Program-made: the position numbers and the translations under genes | Shown here: positions 48,009 to 58,171 of the stretch, piece by piece | Position numbering within the stretch: position 1 is the stretch's first letter | Layout: each line of letters begins with the position of its first letter | Notes under the pieces: generated by a model | What the model was told of the DNA's origin: nothing | Seen by the model: only the letters and a program-made list of their open reading frames with translations | Database searches by the model: none | Origin: Streptomyces sp. AV19 | Lineage (GTDB): Bacteria; Actinomycetota; Actinomycetes; Streptomycetales; Streptomycetaceae | DNA length: 64,000 bases | NCBI RefSeq assembly: GCF_015999245.1 | Contig: NZ_JAEAMR010000022.1 | Location: 887,454 to 951,453, forward strand | Direction of reading: 5' to 3'

Positions 48009-51000
48009 TCAGGAGATGCCGAGTTCATTGCTGATGAAGTCGATGACTTCGTCGTCGGTCGCCGCGTCGAGTTCGTCGGCGACGGTCGTCGTGTCGTCCT
48101 GTGCGTCCGTCTCCCCGCCCCACTGGAGGGCGAGGGCGCGCAGCCGGGCCGCCACCTGTGCGCGTCCGTCGTCGTCGAGGGGGGTGGCGGCGAGTCCCGC
48201 GGCCCAGTCGTCGAGGCGGGCGAGGAGGGGGTCGGCCGGCGAGCCGAGGCCGGCCAGGAGCGCGGTTTCGATGCTGTCGGTGAGGGCGGCCGGTGTCGGG
48301 TGGTCGAAGACCAGCGTGGCGGGCAGGGTCAGGCCGGTGGCGGCGTTGAGGCGGTTGCGCAGTTCCACGGCCGTGAGGGAGTCGAACCCGAGGTCCTTGA
48401 AGGCACGTCGGTCGTCGATGCCCTCGGGCGTCCCGTGGCCCAGGACCAGGGCGACCTGGCCGCGCACCAGGTCCAGGACGGCCTCGTGGCGTTCCTCGGG
48501 CGCGAGCGAGGCCAGGCGGGCGCGCAGCGCGTCGGCGGCCGGGAGGGGTCCGGTCTCCGGCGCGGGGACGTGGACGAGGCCGCGCAGCGGGGCCGGGAGG
48601 GTGCCGCCCTCGGCGGCGGCGCGCAGGGCCTTGGTGTCGAGCCGGGCCGGGAGCCAGACCGGCCGGCCGGCGGCGAGGGCCGCGTCGAAGAGGGCAAGGC
48701 CGTCCTCGGTGGACAGGCCGGTGATGCCGGAGCGCTTCATGCGGTCCAGGTCGGCCCGGTCCAGGTTGGCCGCCATGCCCGCGGTGCCGGACCACATGCC
48801 CCAGGCCAGGGAGGTGGCGGGCAGGCCGAGGTCGTGGCGGTGGGCGGCCAGGGCGTCGAGGAAGGCGTTGGCGGACGCGTAGTTGGCCTGGGCGGCGGCG
48901 CCGAGGGTGCCGGCGACGGAGGAGCAGACGACGAAGGCGGCGAGCTCCCGGTCGCGGGTCAGCTCATGGAGGTGCCAGGCGCCGTCGGCCTTGGGCCGGA
49001 AGACCGTGTCGACGCGGTCGGGCGTCATGGTCTCCAGGACGCCGTCGTCCACCACTCCGACCGTGTGCACGACGGCGGTCAGCGGGTGCTCGTCGGGCAC
49101 CGAGGCCAGCAGGTCGGCGACGGCGTCGCGGTCGGCGCAGTCGCAGGCCACGACGTCGACCGTGCGCGCGCCCGACTCCCGTAGTTCGGCGGCCAGTTCG
49201 GCCATTCCCTCGGCGTCGGGTCCCCGGCGGCTGGCCAGCAGCAGGTGCCGCACCTCGTGGGTGCCGACCAGGTGCCGCACCAGGTGCGCGGCGACGCCTC
49301 CGGAGGCGCCGGTGACCAGGACGGTGCCCTCGGGGTCCCAGGCGGGGGGCACGGTGAGGACGATCTTGCCGATGTGCCGGGCCTGGGCGAAGTGGCGGAA
49401 GGCCGCGGGCGCCCGGCGGACGTCCCACGTCGTCACCGGGGCCAGCCGGAGCTTCCCGTCGGCGAAGAGCGCGAGGAGCTCGGCGAACATCCCGGCGATG
49501 CGCCCGGCCCCGCCGTCCATCAGGTCGAACGCGCGGTAGGCGACTCCGTCGTACGCGGCCGCGACCTCGTCGGCGTCGCGGATGTCGGTCTTGCCCATCT
49601 CGACGAACCGGCCGCCCGGCCGTACGAGCCGCAGCGAGGCGTCCGCCATCTCCCCCGCGAGGGAGTTGAGGACGACGTCGATGCCCCGGCCGCCGTCCGC
49701 CGCGGCGAAGCGGGTCTCGAACTCGCCCGTGCGGGAGGAGGCGAGGTGCGCGTCGTCGACGCCGAGCGCGCGCACGGCGTCCCACTTGGCGGGGCCGGCC
49801 GTCGCGAACACCTCGGCCCCCAGGTGCCGGGCGAGCTGCACGGCGGCCATGCCGACGCCGCCCGCGGCCGCGTGCACCAGCACGCGGTCCCCCGGCTGCA
49901 CCCCGGCGAGATCCACCAGGCCGTAGTAGGCAGTGAGGAAGGTGACGGGGACGGACGCGGCCTGCGGGAAGGACCAGCCCTCGGGGATCCTGGCGATCAG
50001 GCGGTGGTCGACGGACGCGACCGGGCCGACGCAGCCGTCGGCGATCCCGAACACCCGGTCGCCGGGGGCGAATCCGGTCACGTCCGGCCCGGCCTCGGTG
50101 ACCACGCCGGCGATCTCGCCGCCCAGTGCCCGCTGGTCGGGCACCATGCCGAGCGCCATGACGACGTCGCGGAAGTTGAGCCCGGCCGCGCGCACGGCGA
50201 CCCGGACCTGTCCCGGCGCGAGCGGGGCGGCGGCCTCGGGGAACGGGGTGAGGGCGAGGTCGTCGACGGTGCCGCCGCCGGTGAGGTCCAGGTGCCACGC
50301 GCGGGTTCCCGGCGGGGGTACGAGGGTGCCGGACGGGATGCCGCGGGCCAGCCTGGGGGTGAGCACCCGGCCCTCGCGGAGGGCGAGTTGGGGCTCGTCC
50401 CCCGCCAGGAGCCGGGGCAGGGCGGCCGTCGAGCCGGCGTGCCCGTCGGTGTCGGCCAGGACGAAGCGGCCGGGGTGCTCGGCCTGTGCCGAGCGCACCA
50501 GCCCCCAGACCGCGGCGGCGGCCGGGTCGGCGACCGGCTCCCCGTCGGCGACGGGCACGGCGCCGCGGGTCACCAGCGCCAGGCGGGCGGAGCCCAGCCG
50601 GTCGTCGGCGAGCCAGGACCGGAGGACGTCGAGGACGCGGGCGGTCAGGGCGCGGGCGGCGGCCGCGCGGTCGTCACCGGCTCCGGCATGGCAGGGCAGG
50701 AGCACCAGGTCCGGCACGGGCTCGCCGGAGTCGAGGGCGGAGCCGAGCGCGCCCAGGTCCGCGAAAGCCGGGGTCGCGAAGGCCGGGGCCGACAGGGCGG
50801 CGGCCAACTCGTCGTCCCCGAGAACGGCGCAGCTCACGGCCGCCGGGGCGATCGTGGTCTCGACCCAGTCGAGGCGGAAGAGGGTGTCGTGGGTGCGGCC
50901 CGCGCGGAGCTGCTGGGCGGAGACGGGGCGGCTCACCAGGGAACCGACCGACGCGACCGGGGTGCCGTGTTCGTCCCACAGGGCGAGGGAGACGGTGTCG

Positions 51001-54000
51001 GTCCCGGTCCGGGTCAGCCGCGCGCGCAGCGCCGGGGCGCTCCCGGCGTGGAAGGACACCTCGTGCCAGGAGAACGGGATGCGCACCTGCGCGGCGTCGG
51101 CCTCGCTGTCGAGGAGTGCGGTGTGCAGCGCGGCGTCGAGCAGCGCCGGGTGGACGCCGTAGCGGTCGGCGCCGGAGCGTGCCCCCTCGGGGAGCGCGAT
51201 CTCGGCGAACACCTCGTCGCCGAGCCGCCAGGCGCGGGCAAGTCCCCGGAACGCGGGGCCGTACGCGAAGCCGTCGGCGGCCAGGCGCTCGTAGAACCCG
51301 TCGAGCGGGACGGGTTCTGCGCCGGAGGGCGGCCAGGCGCCGCCGTGGCCGGCGGGCGCGGGGGCGGTCTCCGGGGCGAGGACGCCGCGGGCGTGGCACG
51401 CCCAGGGGTCGTCCGCCCCGGCGTCCTCGGGCCGGGAGTACACGCCCAGAGGACGGTGCCCCCGCTCCCCCGCCGGGCCGACCCGCACCTGGAGGTGGAC
51501 GGCGCCCCGCTCGGGCACGGCCAGCGGCGCCTCCTGGGTCAGCTCGGCGAGCCGGCCGCAGCCGGTCTCGGCGCCGGCGCGGACGGCCATCTCGACGACG
51601 GCGGTGCCGGGGACGAGCGCGGAGCCGAGGACGACGTGGTCGGCGAGCCATGTCTCCGTCCGCCGCGCCAGCCGCCCGCTGAGGGCGACGCCCTGGGAGT
51701 CCGCGAGCTCCAACGAGGCGCCGAGCAGCGGGTGTCCGAGCCCGGCGAGGCCGGCCGAGGCCACGTCGGCGTCCTGGGCCGGACGGGCCCAGGGGAAGCT
51801 GCGGCGCCGGAAGGCGTAGGTGGGCAGGTCGGCCCGGCGGGCGCCGGTGTCCGCGAAGAACCGGTCCCAGTCGACCCGGACGCCGTGGACGTACGCCTCG
51901 GCCACCGCGGCGAGCGCGGCGTCGGCCTCGTGCCGTCCGCCGCGCGACACGGCGGCGGTCACGGCGCCCGGTTCTCCGGCGAGGCACTCCTGGGCCATGG
52001 CCGTCAGCGTCCCGGAGGGTCCGACCTCCAGGAAGGTGTGCGCCCCTTCCGCGACGAGCCGTCGTATCCCGTCGTGGAAGCGCACCGCCTCGCGGGCGTG
52101 GCGGACCCAGTACGCCGGCGAGCACAGCTGGCCGGCGGTGGCGATCTCGCCGGTGAGGTTGGAGACGACGGGGATGCGGGGCGGGTGGAAGGTGAGCTTC
52201 TCCGCGACGCGGCCGAACTCCTTGAGCATGCCGTCCATCTGCGGGGAGTGGAAGGCGTGGCTGACCCGGAGGCGTTTGGTCTTGCGGCCCTGGGCCTTCC
52301 AGTGCTCGGCGAACTCCAGGACGGCGGTCTCGGCACCGGAGACGACCACCGAGGCCGGTCCGTTCACGGCGGCGACGGACAGTTCGTCCGCGTGGTCCGT
52401 CACCCACGGCAGGATCTCGGCCTCGGTGGCCTGGACCGCGACCATGGCGCCGGCGCCGGGGAGTTCCTGCATCAGCCGGCCGCGGGCGGCGACCAGGGCG
52501 CAGGCGTCCTCCAGTGACAGGACGCCGGCGACGTGCGCGGCCGTCAGCTCGCCGATCGAGTGGCCGAGGAGCAGGTCGGGGGCGATCCCCCAGTGGGCGA
52601 GGAGGCGGTGCAGCGCCACCTCGTGGGCGAACAGCGCGGCCTGGGTGTAAGCGGTGCGTTCCAGCAGCGCGGCCCCGGGCGTGCCCTCGGCGGCGAAGAG
52701 GATCTCCCGCAGCGGCCGGTCCAGGTGCCGGTCGAAGTGGCCGCACACCTCGTCGAGCGCCTCGGCGAACACCGGGAACGCCTCGGTCAACTCACGTCCC
52801 ATGCCGGGCCGTTGGCTGCCCTGGCCGGAGAAGAGGAACGCCAGGCGGCCGTCGCCCACCGTGCCGCGGACGACGCCGGGGGCGGGGCGGTCGCCGGCCA
52901 GCGCTTCGAGGCCCGCGAGGAGGCCGTCGCGGCCGTCCGCCCACACCACGGCCCGCTGGTCGAGGGCCGCGCGGGCGGTCGCCAGGGTGTGGCCGACGTC
53001 CACCGGCCGCAGTTCCGCCCGGTCCCGGACCTCGGTCAGCAGCCGTTGTGCCTGGCCGCGCAGGGCCTGGTCGCCGCGGGCCGAGAGCACCCACGGGATC
53101 CGGGCGGGAACGACGGCGCCGGGGTCCGCCTCCTCGTCCTCCGGGGCCTGTTCGAGGATCAGGTGGGCGTTGGTCCCGCTGATGCCGAAGGAGGAGACGC
53201 CGGCCCGGCGCGGGCGGCCGGTCTCCGGCCAGTCGCGGTTGCCGGTCAGCAGCCGGACGGCGCCGGATTCCCAGTCCACGTGCGCGGAGGGCTCGTCGAT
53301 GTGCAGGGTCTTCGGGAGCACCCCGTGCCGCAGGGCCATGACCATCTTGATGAGGCCGGCGACGCCGGCCGCGCCCTGGGTGTGGCCCAGGTTCGACTTG
53401 ATGGAGCCCAGCCACAGCGGCCGGCCGGCCGGCCGGTCCTGTCCGTAGGTGGCCAGCAGCGCCTGGGCCTCGACGGGGTCGCCGAGCCCGGTGCCGGTGC
53501 CGTGCGCCTCCACGGCGTCGACCTCGTCCGCGGGGACCCGGGCGGCGGCCAGGGCGGCGCGGATCACCCGTTGCTGGGAGGGGCCGTTGGGGGCGGTGAG
53601 GCCGTTGGAGGCGCCGTCCTGGTTGACGGCGGAGCCGCGGACGACGGCCAGCACCGGGTGCCCGTTCTTCCGCGCGTCCGACAGCCGCTCCAGCAGCACC
53701 AGGCCGACGCCCTCGCCGAACCCGGTGCCGTCCGCCGCCGCCGCGAACGCCTTGCACCGTCCGTCCGGTGCCAGCCCGCGCTGCCGGCTGAACTCGGTGA
53801 AGACGCCCGGCGTCGTCATCACCGTGGACCCGCCGGCCAGCGCCAGGGCGCACTCGCCCTGCCGCAGCGCCTGGACGGCCTGGTGCACCGCCACCAGGGA
53901 CGCCGAGCAGGCGGTGTCCACGGTGACGGCGGGGCCTTCGAGGCCGAACGCGTAGGCCAGGCGCCCCGACAGCACGCTGGCCGCGTTGCCGGTCATGTGG

Positions 54001-54521
54001 TAGCCCTCGGCGCCCTCGGCCACGCCGACGCCGCTGCCGCCGGCCACGAAGAGGGACCCGACGAAGACCCCGACGGGCCGGCCGCGCAGGGACTCGGGGT
54101 CGGTGCCCGCCCGCTCGAAGGTCTCCCACGCGGTCTCCAGCAGCAGCCGCTGCTGGGGGTCCATCGCGCCGGCCTCGCGCGGGCTGATCCCGAAGAGGTC
54201 CGCGTCGAACTCCGCGGCGCCGTCGACGAATCCGCCTTCGAGGGTGTACGTCCGGCCGGGCCGGTCGGGGTCCGGGTCGAAGAGGTCCTCGGTGTTCCAG
54301 CCCCGGTCGGACGGGAAGGGCGCGATCGCGTCCGTCCCGTCCGCCACCAGGCGCCACAGCTCCTCCGGCGACGCCACGCCTCCGGGATAGCGGCATCCCA
54401 TCGACACCACCGCGACGGGCTCCTGGTCCGCCGCCTCGGCGGTGCGCAGGCGCTCACGGGTGTCCAGCAGCTCGGCGGTCAGGCGCTTGAGGTAGTCGAG
54501 CGTCTTGGCGTCATTGGTCAT
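48009..54521 (-). CDS. aurB: Type I PKS module KS-AT-DH-ER-KR-ACP (AurB/NorB-like)
   Basis: 2170 residues. KS (Cys in DTACSASL near 205; VEAHGTGT; IKSNLGHT), AT (GHSIGE near 653; HAFH near 755, malonyl), DH (HVVLGSALVP near 962 and HPALLDAALH near 1128), ER (NADPH loop HAAAGGVGMAA near 1553), KR (TGASGGVA near 1738; VDD; Tyr in QANYASANAF near 1880), ACP (GFDSL near 2046), then a C-terminal docking helix. A fully reducing malonyl module gives the unsubstituted CH2-CH2 unit that becomes the tetrahydrofuran region of aureothin-type products. Preceded by a 15-bp repeat leader. Confidence 0.93.
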   Translation of the reverse strand: MTNDAKTLDYLKRLTAELLDTRERLRTAEAADQEPVAVVSMGCRYPGGVASPEELWRLVADGTDAIAPFPSDRGWNTEDLFDPDPDRPGRTYTLEGGFVDGAAEFDADLFGISPREAGAMDPQQRLLLETAWETFERAGTDPESLRGRPVGVFVGSLFVAGGSGVGVAEGAEGYHMTGNAASVLSGRLAYAFGLEGPAVTVDTACSASLVAVHQAVQALRQGECALALAGGSTVMTTPGVFTEFSRQRGLAPDGRCKAFAAAADGTGFGEGVGLVLLERLSDARKNGHPVLAVVRGSAVNQDGASNGLTAPNGPSQQRVIRAALAAARVPADEVDAVEAHGTGTGLGDPVEAQALLATYGQDRPAGRPLWLGSIKSNLGHTQGAAGVAGLIKMVMALRHGVLPKTLHIDEPSAHVDWESGAVRLLTGNRDWPETGRPRRAGVSSFGISGTNAHLILEQAPEDEEADPGAVVPARIPWVLSARGDQALRGQAQRLLTEVRDRAELRPVDVGHTLATARAALDQRAVVWADGRDGLLAGLEALAGDRPAPGVVRGTVGDGRLAFLFSGQGSQRPGMGRELTEAFPVFAEALDEVCGHFDRHLDRPLREILFAAEGTPGAALLERTAYTQAALFAHEVALHRLLAHWGIAPDLLLGHSIGELTAAHVAGVLSLEDACALVAARGRLMQELPGAGAMVAVQATEAEILPWVTDHADELSVAAVNGPASVVVSGAETAVLEFAEHWKAQGRKTKRLRVSHAFHSPQMDGMLKEFGRVAEKLTFHPPRIPVVSNLTGEIATAGQLCSPAYWVRHAREAVRFHDGIRRLVAEGAHTFLEVGPSGTLTAMAQECLAGEPGAVTAAVSRGGRHEADAALAAVAEAYVHGVRVDWDRFFADTGARRADLPTYAFRRRSFPWARPAQDADVASAGLAGLGHPLLGASLELADSQGVALSGRLARRTETWLADHVVLGSALVPGTAVVEMAVRAGAETGCGRLAELTQEAPLAVPERGAVHLQVRVGPAGERGHRPLGVYSRPEDAGADDPWACHARGVLAPETAPAPAGHGGAWPPSGAEPVPLDGFYERLAADGFAYGPAFRGLARAWRLGDEVFAEIALPEGARSGADRYGVHPALLDAALHTALLDSEADAAQVRIPFSWHEVSFHAGSAPALRARLTRTGTDTVSLALWDEHGTPVASVGSLVSRPVSAQQLRAGRTHDTLFRLDWVETTIAPAAVSCAVLGDDELAAALSAPAFATPAFADLGALGSALDSGEPVPDLVLLPCHAGAGDDRAAAARALTARVLDVLRSWLADDRLGSARLALVTRGAVPVADGEPVADPAAAAVWGLVRSAQAEHPGRFVLADTDGHAGSTAALPRLLAGDEPQLALREGRVLTPRLARGIPSGTLVPPPGTRAWHLDLTGGGTVDDLALTPFPEAAAPLAPGQVRVAVRAAGLNFRDVVMALGMVPDQRALGGEIAGVVTEAGPDVTGFAPGDRVFGIADGCVGPVASVDHRLIARIPEGWSFPQAASVPVTFLTAYYGLVDLAGVQPGDRVLVHAAAGGVGMAAVQLARHLGAEVFATAGPAKWDAVRALGVDDAHLASSRTGEFETRFAAADGGRGIDVVLNSLAGEMADASLRLVRPGGRFVEMGKTDIRDADEVAAAYDGVAYRAFDLMDGGAGRIAGMFAELLALFADGKLRLAPVTTWDVRRAPAAFRHFAQARHIGKIVLTVPPAWDPEGTVLVTGASGGVAAHLVRHLVGTHEVRHLLLASRRGPDAEGMAELAAELRESGARTVDVVACDCADRDAVADLLASVPDEHPLTAVVHTVGVVDDGVLETMTPDRVDTVFRPKADGAWHLHELTRDRELAAFVVCSSVAGTLGAAAQANYASANAFLDALAAHRHDLGLPATSLAWGMWSGTAGMAANLDRADLDRMKRSGITGLSTEDGLALFDAALAAGRPVWLPARLDTKALRAAAEGGTLPAPLRGLVHVPAPETGPLPAADALRARLASLAPEERHEAVLDLVRGQVALVLGHGTPEGIDDRRAFKDLGFDSLTAVELRNRLNAATGLTLPATLVFDHPTPAALTDSIETALLAGLGSPADPLLARLDDWAAGLAATPLDDDGRAQVAARLRALALQWGGETDAQDDTTTVADELDAATDDEVIDFISNELGIS

Positions 54522-54540
54522 GTCGAACGTGCTGCCCTTC

Positions 54541-54630
54541 GAAGGAGATTCGGGCGAAGGAGGTGGAGGCGAAGGAGGTGGAGGCGAAGGAGGTGGAGGC
54601 GAAGGAGGTGCGGGCGAAGGAGGCCAGGAC
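54541..54630 (-). repeat. Six-unit 15-bp tandem repeat in the aurB leader
   Basis: Six head-to-tail 15-bp units, three identical in the middle (54556-54600), ending 20 bp upstream of the aurB ATG. In the transcript each unit contains CTCCTTCGCC, and the middle ones CCACCTCCTTC, which matches the 3' tail of 16S rRNA (CACCTCCTTT). They can pair with the CGAAGGG ribosome-binding site of aurB. Confidence 0.8.
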
Positions 54631-54707
54631 CTCCGGAAGGAGTTCAGGGCCTCGTGAACCCGCCGTCGAGGGCGCCGGATCCCCGGTGGTTCACCATCGG
54701 CCCGGCG

Positions 54708-55925
54708 TCACGCGCCGAAGCGCAGCGGCAGAACGTCCGGCCCGGCGACACCGAGCTCGTGACGCCAGGTGATCTCGCCGGTGATCCGCGGCGGGTCCAG
54801 GAGGGAGGGCAGCACCGCGAGGGCCTCGGCGAGTTCGACCTTGGCCAGCGCCGTGCCCAGGCAGAAGTGCGGGCCGCCGCCGAACGCGATGGCCGGGGCC
54901 TCGCGCTTGACGGTGATGTCGAAGGTGTCGGCGTCGGCGAACACCCGCGGGTCGCGCTGCGCCGCGTGCGCGCACATGAAGACGGGGGTGCCGTTGGGGA
55001 TGCGCACGCCGTTGACCTCGAAGTCCTGGGCGGCGATCCGGGTGGCCGTCACGGGCAGCGTGGGGCTCCAGCGCAGCACCTCCTCGACCGCCTGGGGGGC
55101 CAGCTCCGGGTTCTCCCGGAGCAGCATCCACTGGTCGGGGTGCTGGGCGAAGTCCACCATGGCCAGGGCCAGTTGGTGGAGGGTGGTCTCGTACCCGGCG
55201 ACCAGCACGGTGGCGACGAGGGTGCGCAGCTCGTAGTCGTCCAGGACGCCGTCGTGGAAGGCGCGCACGATGTCGGAGGTCAGGTCGGTGCCCGGGTCGG
55301 CCTTGCGCTTCTCGATCGCGGCCACCAGGTAGTCGAACATCCGGCCGAGGCCCTGCTCGACCTTGGCGAGCACGTCCCGGTCGTTGGAGAGGGCCAGCCC
55401 GAGGTTGGTCTCCATGGACAGGCGGCCGACGGCGTCGTAGTCGTCCAGGGGGAAGCCGAGCAGCTGGCACATGACGAGGGCCGGCAGCGGGTGGGCGAAG
55501 TGCTGCACGAAGTCGAACTCGCCCGAGGGCAGCTTGGCGGCCAACTCCTCGACGGTGGAGCGGACGAACGGCCGGACCTCGGTGATCCGGCGGGGGGTGA
55601 ACGGGTGGGTGGCCAGCCCGCGCAGCCGGCGGTGGTCCGCGCCGTCCAGGCTCTGCAGGAAGTCGACCATGAAGTCGCGCACCGGGCCCTCGGGGGTGCC
55701 GACCGTCTCCACCAGGCCGCGGAAGCCGGAGATCAGCCGCTTGTCGCGGGCGAGTTGGTCGGCCTCGGCGTAGCGCAGCACGAGCAGGGCCAGCGGGGTG
55801 CGGGCGACCCAGGACTTCTCGCGGGCCTCGGCCACCGCGGGCGAGTCCCAGGCGAACTGCGGGTCGGTGAAGTCCAGGTACGGCAGATCCGCCCAGGACG
55901 GCTCAAAGTGAGCGGTGGTCGACAT
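54708..55925 (-). CDS. aurH: Cytochrome P450 (AurH-like, heterocycle-forming)
   Basis: 405 residues, soluble bacterial P450. I-helix AGYETT near 240, ExxR in VEEVLRWSP near 280 and heme loop FGGGPHFCLGTA near 348. In aureothin biosynthesis AurH oxidises the polyketide twice to close the chiral tetrahydrofuran ring. The same role is inferred from its position between the PABA synthase and the malonyl module. Start 55925 after GAAGGA; 106 bp after pabAB. Confidence 0.92.
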   Translation of the reverse strand: MSTTAHFEPSWADLPYLDFTDPQFAWDSPAVAEAREKSWVARTPLALLVLRYAEADQLARDKRLISGFRGLVETVGTPEGPVRDFMVDFLQSLDGADHRRLRGLATHPFTPRRITEVRPFVRSTVEELAAKLPSGEFDFVQHFAHPLPALVMCQLLGFPLDDYDAVGRLSMETNLGLALSNDRDVLAKVEQGLGRMFDYLVAAIEKRKADPGTDLTSDIVRAFHDGVLDDYELRTLVATVLVAGYETTLHQLALAMVDFAQHPDQWMLLRENPELAPQAVEEVLRWSPTLPVTATRIAAQDFEVNGVRIPNGTPVFMCAHAAQRDPRVFADADTFDITVKREAPAIAFGGGPHFCLGTALAKVELAEALAVLPSLLDPPRITGEITWRHELGVAGPDVLPLRFGA

Positions 55926-56031
55926 GTTCGGTCCTTCCCTCGGCGTACGGGAGCGAGCTGCCGCCCCGCATTCTGTGCGACGAAACTTGATGCGATCTTG
56001 GAGCCCGTGGGGGCACGGGCTCCGCGGCGGA

Positions 56032-58134
56032 TCACCGGGCGGCCGCCCGCGGGCCGGCCGGTACGCCGGCTCCGTCCAGCAGGCCGTGGGCCCGCACCAG
56101 GGCGTGGCCCTTGAGGAGCACCTCGTCGAACTCCTCGTCCGGGTCCGAGTCGAGGACGATGGCGCCGCCGGTGCCGATCACCGTGCCGGAACCGGAGGTC
56201 ACGGCGGTGCGGATGACGATGTTGAGGTCGGCGCCGCCGGACAGCCCGAAGTAGCCGATGGTGCCCGAGTAGATGCCGCGGGCCTCCTGCTCCAGCCGGT
56301 CGATGATGGCCATCGTCCGCAGCTTGGGGGCCCCGGTCATCGAGCCGCCGGGGAAGCACGCCCGGACGCAGGCGACCGGGTCCACGTCGTGCCGCAGGCG
56401 GCCGCGGACGGTGGTGACCAGCTGGTGCACCGTCGCGTAGGTCTCGGTGACCATGTAGGCGGGGACCTCGACGGAGCCGACCTCGCAGACCCGGCCCAGG
56501 TCGTTGCGGAGCAGGTCGACGATCATGAGGTTCTCGGCCCGGGTCTTGGAGCACTTCGTCAGCGAGGCGCGCAGCGCCTCGTCGCTGACGGGGTCCTTGC
56601 CCCGGGGCGCGGTGCCCTTGATCGGCTTGCTCTCGGCGACGCCGTCGGGGTCGATGCGCAGGAACCGTTCCGGGGAGGAGCACACGACGCTCACCTCGCC
56701 CTGGCGCAGGAAGGCGCCGTAGGGCGCGGGGTTGAGGCGCCGCAGCAGCAGGTGGTAGCCGAGCGGGTCCTCGACGGCCGGCAGGTGGATGCGGTTGGTC
56801 AGGCAGATCTCGTAGCTCTCGCCGCTGTGCAGTTCGTCGAGGCAGGCGCCGATGTCGCCGGTGTACTCGGCGCGGTCGCGGGCGATGCCCCGCTCGGACG
56901 GCGCGGGGGCGGCCGGGGCGGTCGCGCCGGCCGGGGCGGGGTCCGGCAGGGCGCGGGCGCGCCGTGCCGTCTCCGCGACCCAGGCGCGGGCGGCGGCGGT
57001 CTCCTCCTCGCCGGTGGTGGTCACGGCCAGGACGTAGGTCTTCTCCTCCAGGTGGTCCACCACGACGAGGCGGTCGGCGAACGTCCAGACGGCGTCGGGG
57101 GTTTCGGCGGTGTGGGCGTTGGGGCTTCCGCAGTCGCCCTTGAGCTCGTAGCCGAAGTAGCCGACGTAGCCGCCGTTGAGGTCGAAGGGGAGGTCCGGGG
57201 TGGTGAGCCGGCGGGCGCGCAGGCGCTGCTGGAGGACGTCGAAGACGGTGCCGGGCTCGGTGTGTTCGCCGGTGGCGTCGCGGACCGTGACCTCGTTCCG
57301 TCCGGTGCGGTAGGTGAGGGTCTCGGCGAGGGGGCCGGAGTCGTCGCCGAGGAAGGAGAACCGGGCGCCGCCGATCCCCGGCGCGCTGCTGTCGAGCCAG
57401 AAGCAGTCGGCGCTCGCGGCGAACAGCTCGGTGAACAACGCGGCGGTGTCCACGGCCCGTTCGACGACCTCGACGACCGGGCGGAGCTCCGGGCCCTCGG
57501 CGGGGGCGTCCTCCCGGGCGGCCCACCGCGCCCGCTCCACGGGCGCGGCGGCGTATCCGGAGCCGACGAGTTTGGCGAAGTTCTGCAGGAGCTGGGCTCC
57601 CCACTCGCTGGCTATGGACTCCGGGTGGAACTGCACGCCCCAACGGGGCAGGGTGCGGTGCCGCAGCGCCATGACGGTGCCGTCCTCGGCCCAGGCGATG
57701 GCCTCCAGGTCCCCGGGCAGGGGTTCGTCGGCCTTGAGCGAGTGGTAGCGCACCGCCGTGAAGTTCTGCGGCAGTCCGTCGAAGAGGTCCCGGCCGCTGT
57801 GGCGGACCTTGGCCAGGTGGCCGTGCCGGGGTATGCCCTCGACCACCTGCGCGCCGTGATAGTGGGCGATCGCCTGGTGGCCCAGGCACACGCCGAGGAC
57901 CGGCACGTCGTGCCAGCGGTCCAGGACTTCCTGGCAGAAGCCGAGGTCGGCCGGGTGCTGGGGACGGCCCGGGCCGGGCGAGATCACGACGCAGTCGAAC
58001 ATCGCGGGGTCGAGCTGCGGCCAGGACGGGTCGTCGTTGACGAGGACCGTGGGTTCCTTGCCGTACACCTCGGCGATGAGCTGGAACAGGTTGTAGGTGT
58101 AGGAGTCGTAGTTGTCGATCAACAGCACACGCAT
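56032..58134 (-). CDS. aurG: Fused aminodeoxychorismate synthase (PabAB, AurG-like)
   Basis: 700 residues. N-terminal glutamine amidotransferase: MRVLLIDNYDSYTYNLFQLI, nucleophile GVCLGHQ near 82 and WGVQFHPES near 172. C-terminal chorismate domain: SKPIKGTAPRGKD near 500, KTRAENLMIVDLLRNDLGRV and CFPGGSMTGAPK. The Lys of PIKGT is diagnostic of aminodeoxychorismate synthase; anthranilate synthases have Ala there. It makes 4-amino-4-deoxychorismate, the p-aminobenzoate precursor and hence the nitroaryl starter. An ADC lyase is still needed. ATG at 58134 after AGGGAGG; 37 bp behind the first PKS gene. Confidence 0.93.
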   Translation of the reverse strand: MRVLLIDNYDSYTYNLFQLIAEVYGKEPTVLVNDDPSWPQLDPAMFDCVVISPGPGRPQHPADLGFCQEVLDRWHDVPVLGVCLGHQAIAHYHGAQVVEGIPRHGHLAKVRHSGRDLFDGLPQNFTAVRYHSLKADEPLPGDLEAIAWAEDGTVMALRHRTLPRWGVQFHPESIASEWGAQLLQNFAKLVGSGYAAAPVERARWAAREDAPAEGPELRPVVEVVERAVDTAALFTELFAASADCFWLDSSAPGIGGARFSFLGDDSGPLAETLTYRTGRNEVTVRDATGEHTEPGTVFDVLQQRLRARRLTTPDLPFDLNGGYVGYFGYELKGDCGSPNAHTAETPDAVWTFADRLVVVDHLEEKTYVLAVTTTGEEETAAARAWVAETARRARALPDPAPAGATAPAAPAPSERGIARDRAEYTGDIGACLDELHSGESYEICLTNRIHLPAVEDPLGYHLLLRRLNPAPYGAFLRQGEVSVVCSSPERFLRIDPDGVAESKPIKGTAPRGKDPVSDEALRASLTKCSKTRAENLMIVDLLRNDLGRVCEVGSVEVPAYMVTETYATVHQLVTTVRGRLRHDVDPVACVRACFPGGSMTGAPKLRTMAIIDRLEQEARGIYSGTIGYFGLSGGADLNIVIRTAVTSGSGTVIGTGGAIVLDSDPDEEFDEVLLKGHALVRAHGLLDGAGVPAGPRAAAR

Positions 58135-58171
58135 CGGGGCGCCTCCCTGTCGGGTGCGAGCGGGGGTCGGC

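Noticed and set aside
54563..54772. Small plus-strand protein with EAKEV repeats
   Set aside because: It is the reverse complement of the 15-bp leader repeat and runs into the P450 gene; no ribosome-binding context other than the repeat itself.
56032..58134. Anthranilate synthase (TrpEG fusion)
   Set aside because: The chorismate domain has PIKGT with the Lys nucleophile characteristic of aminodeoxychorismate synthase, not PIAGT.
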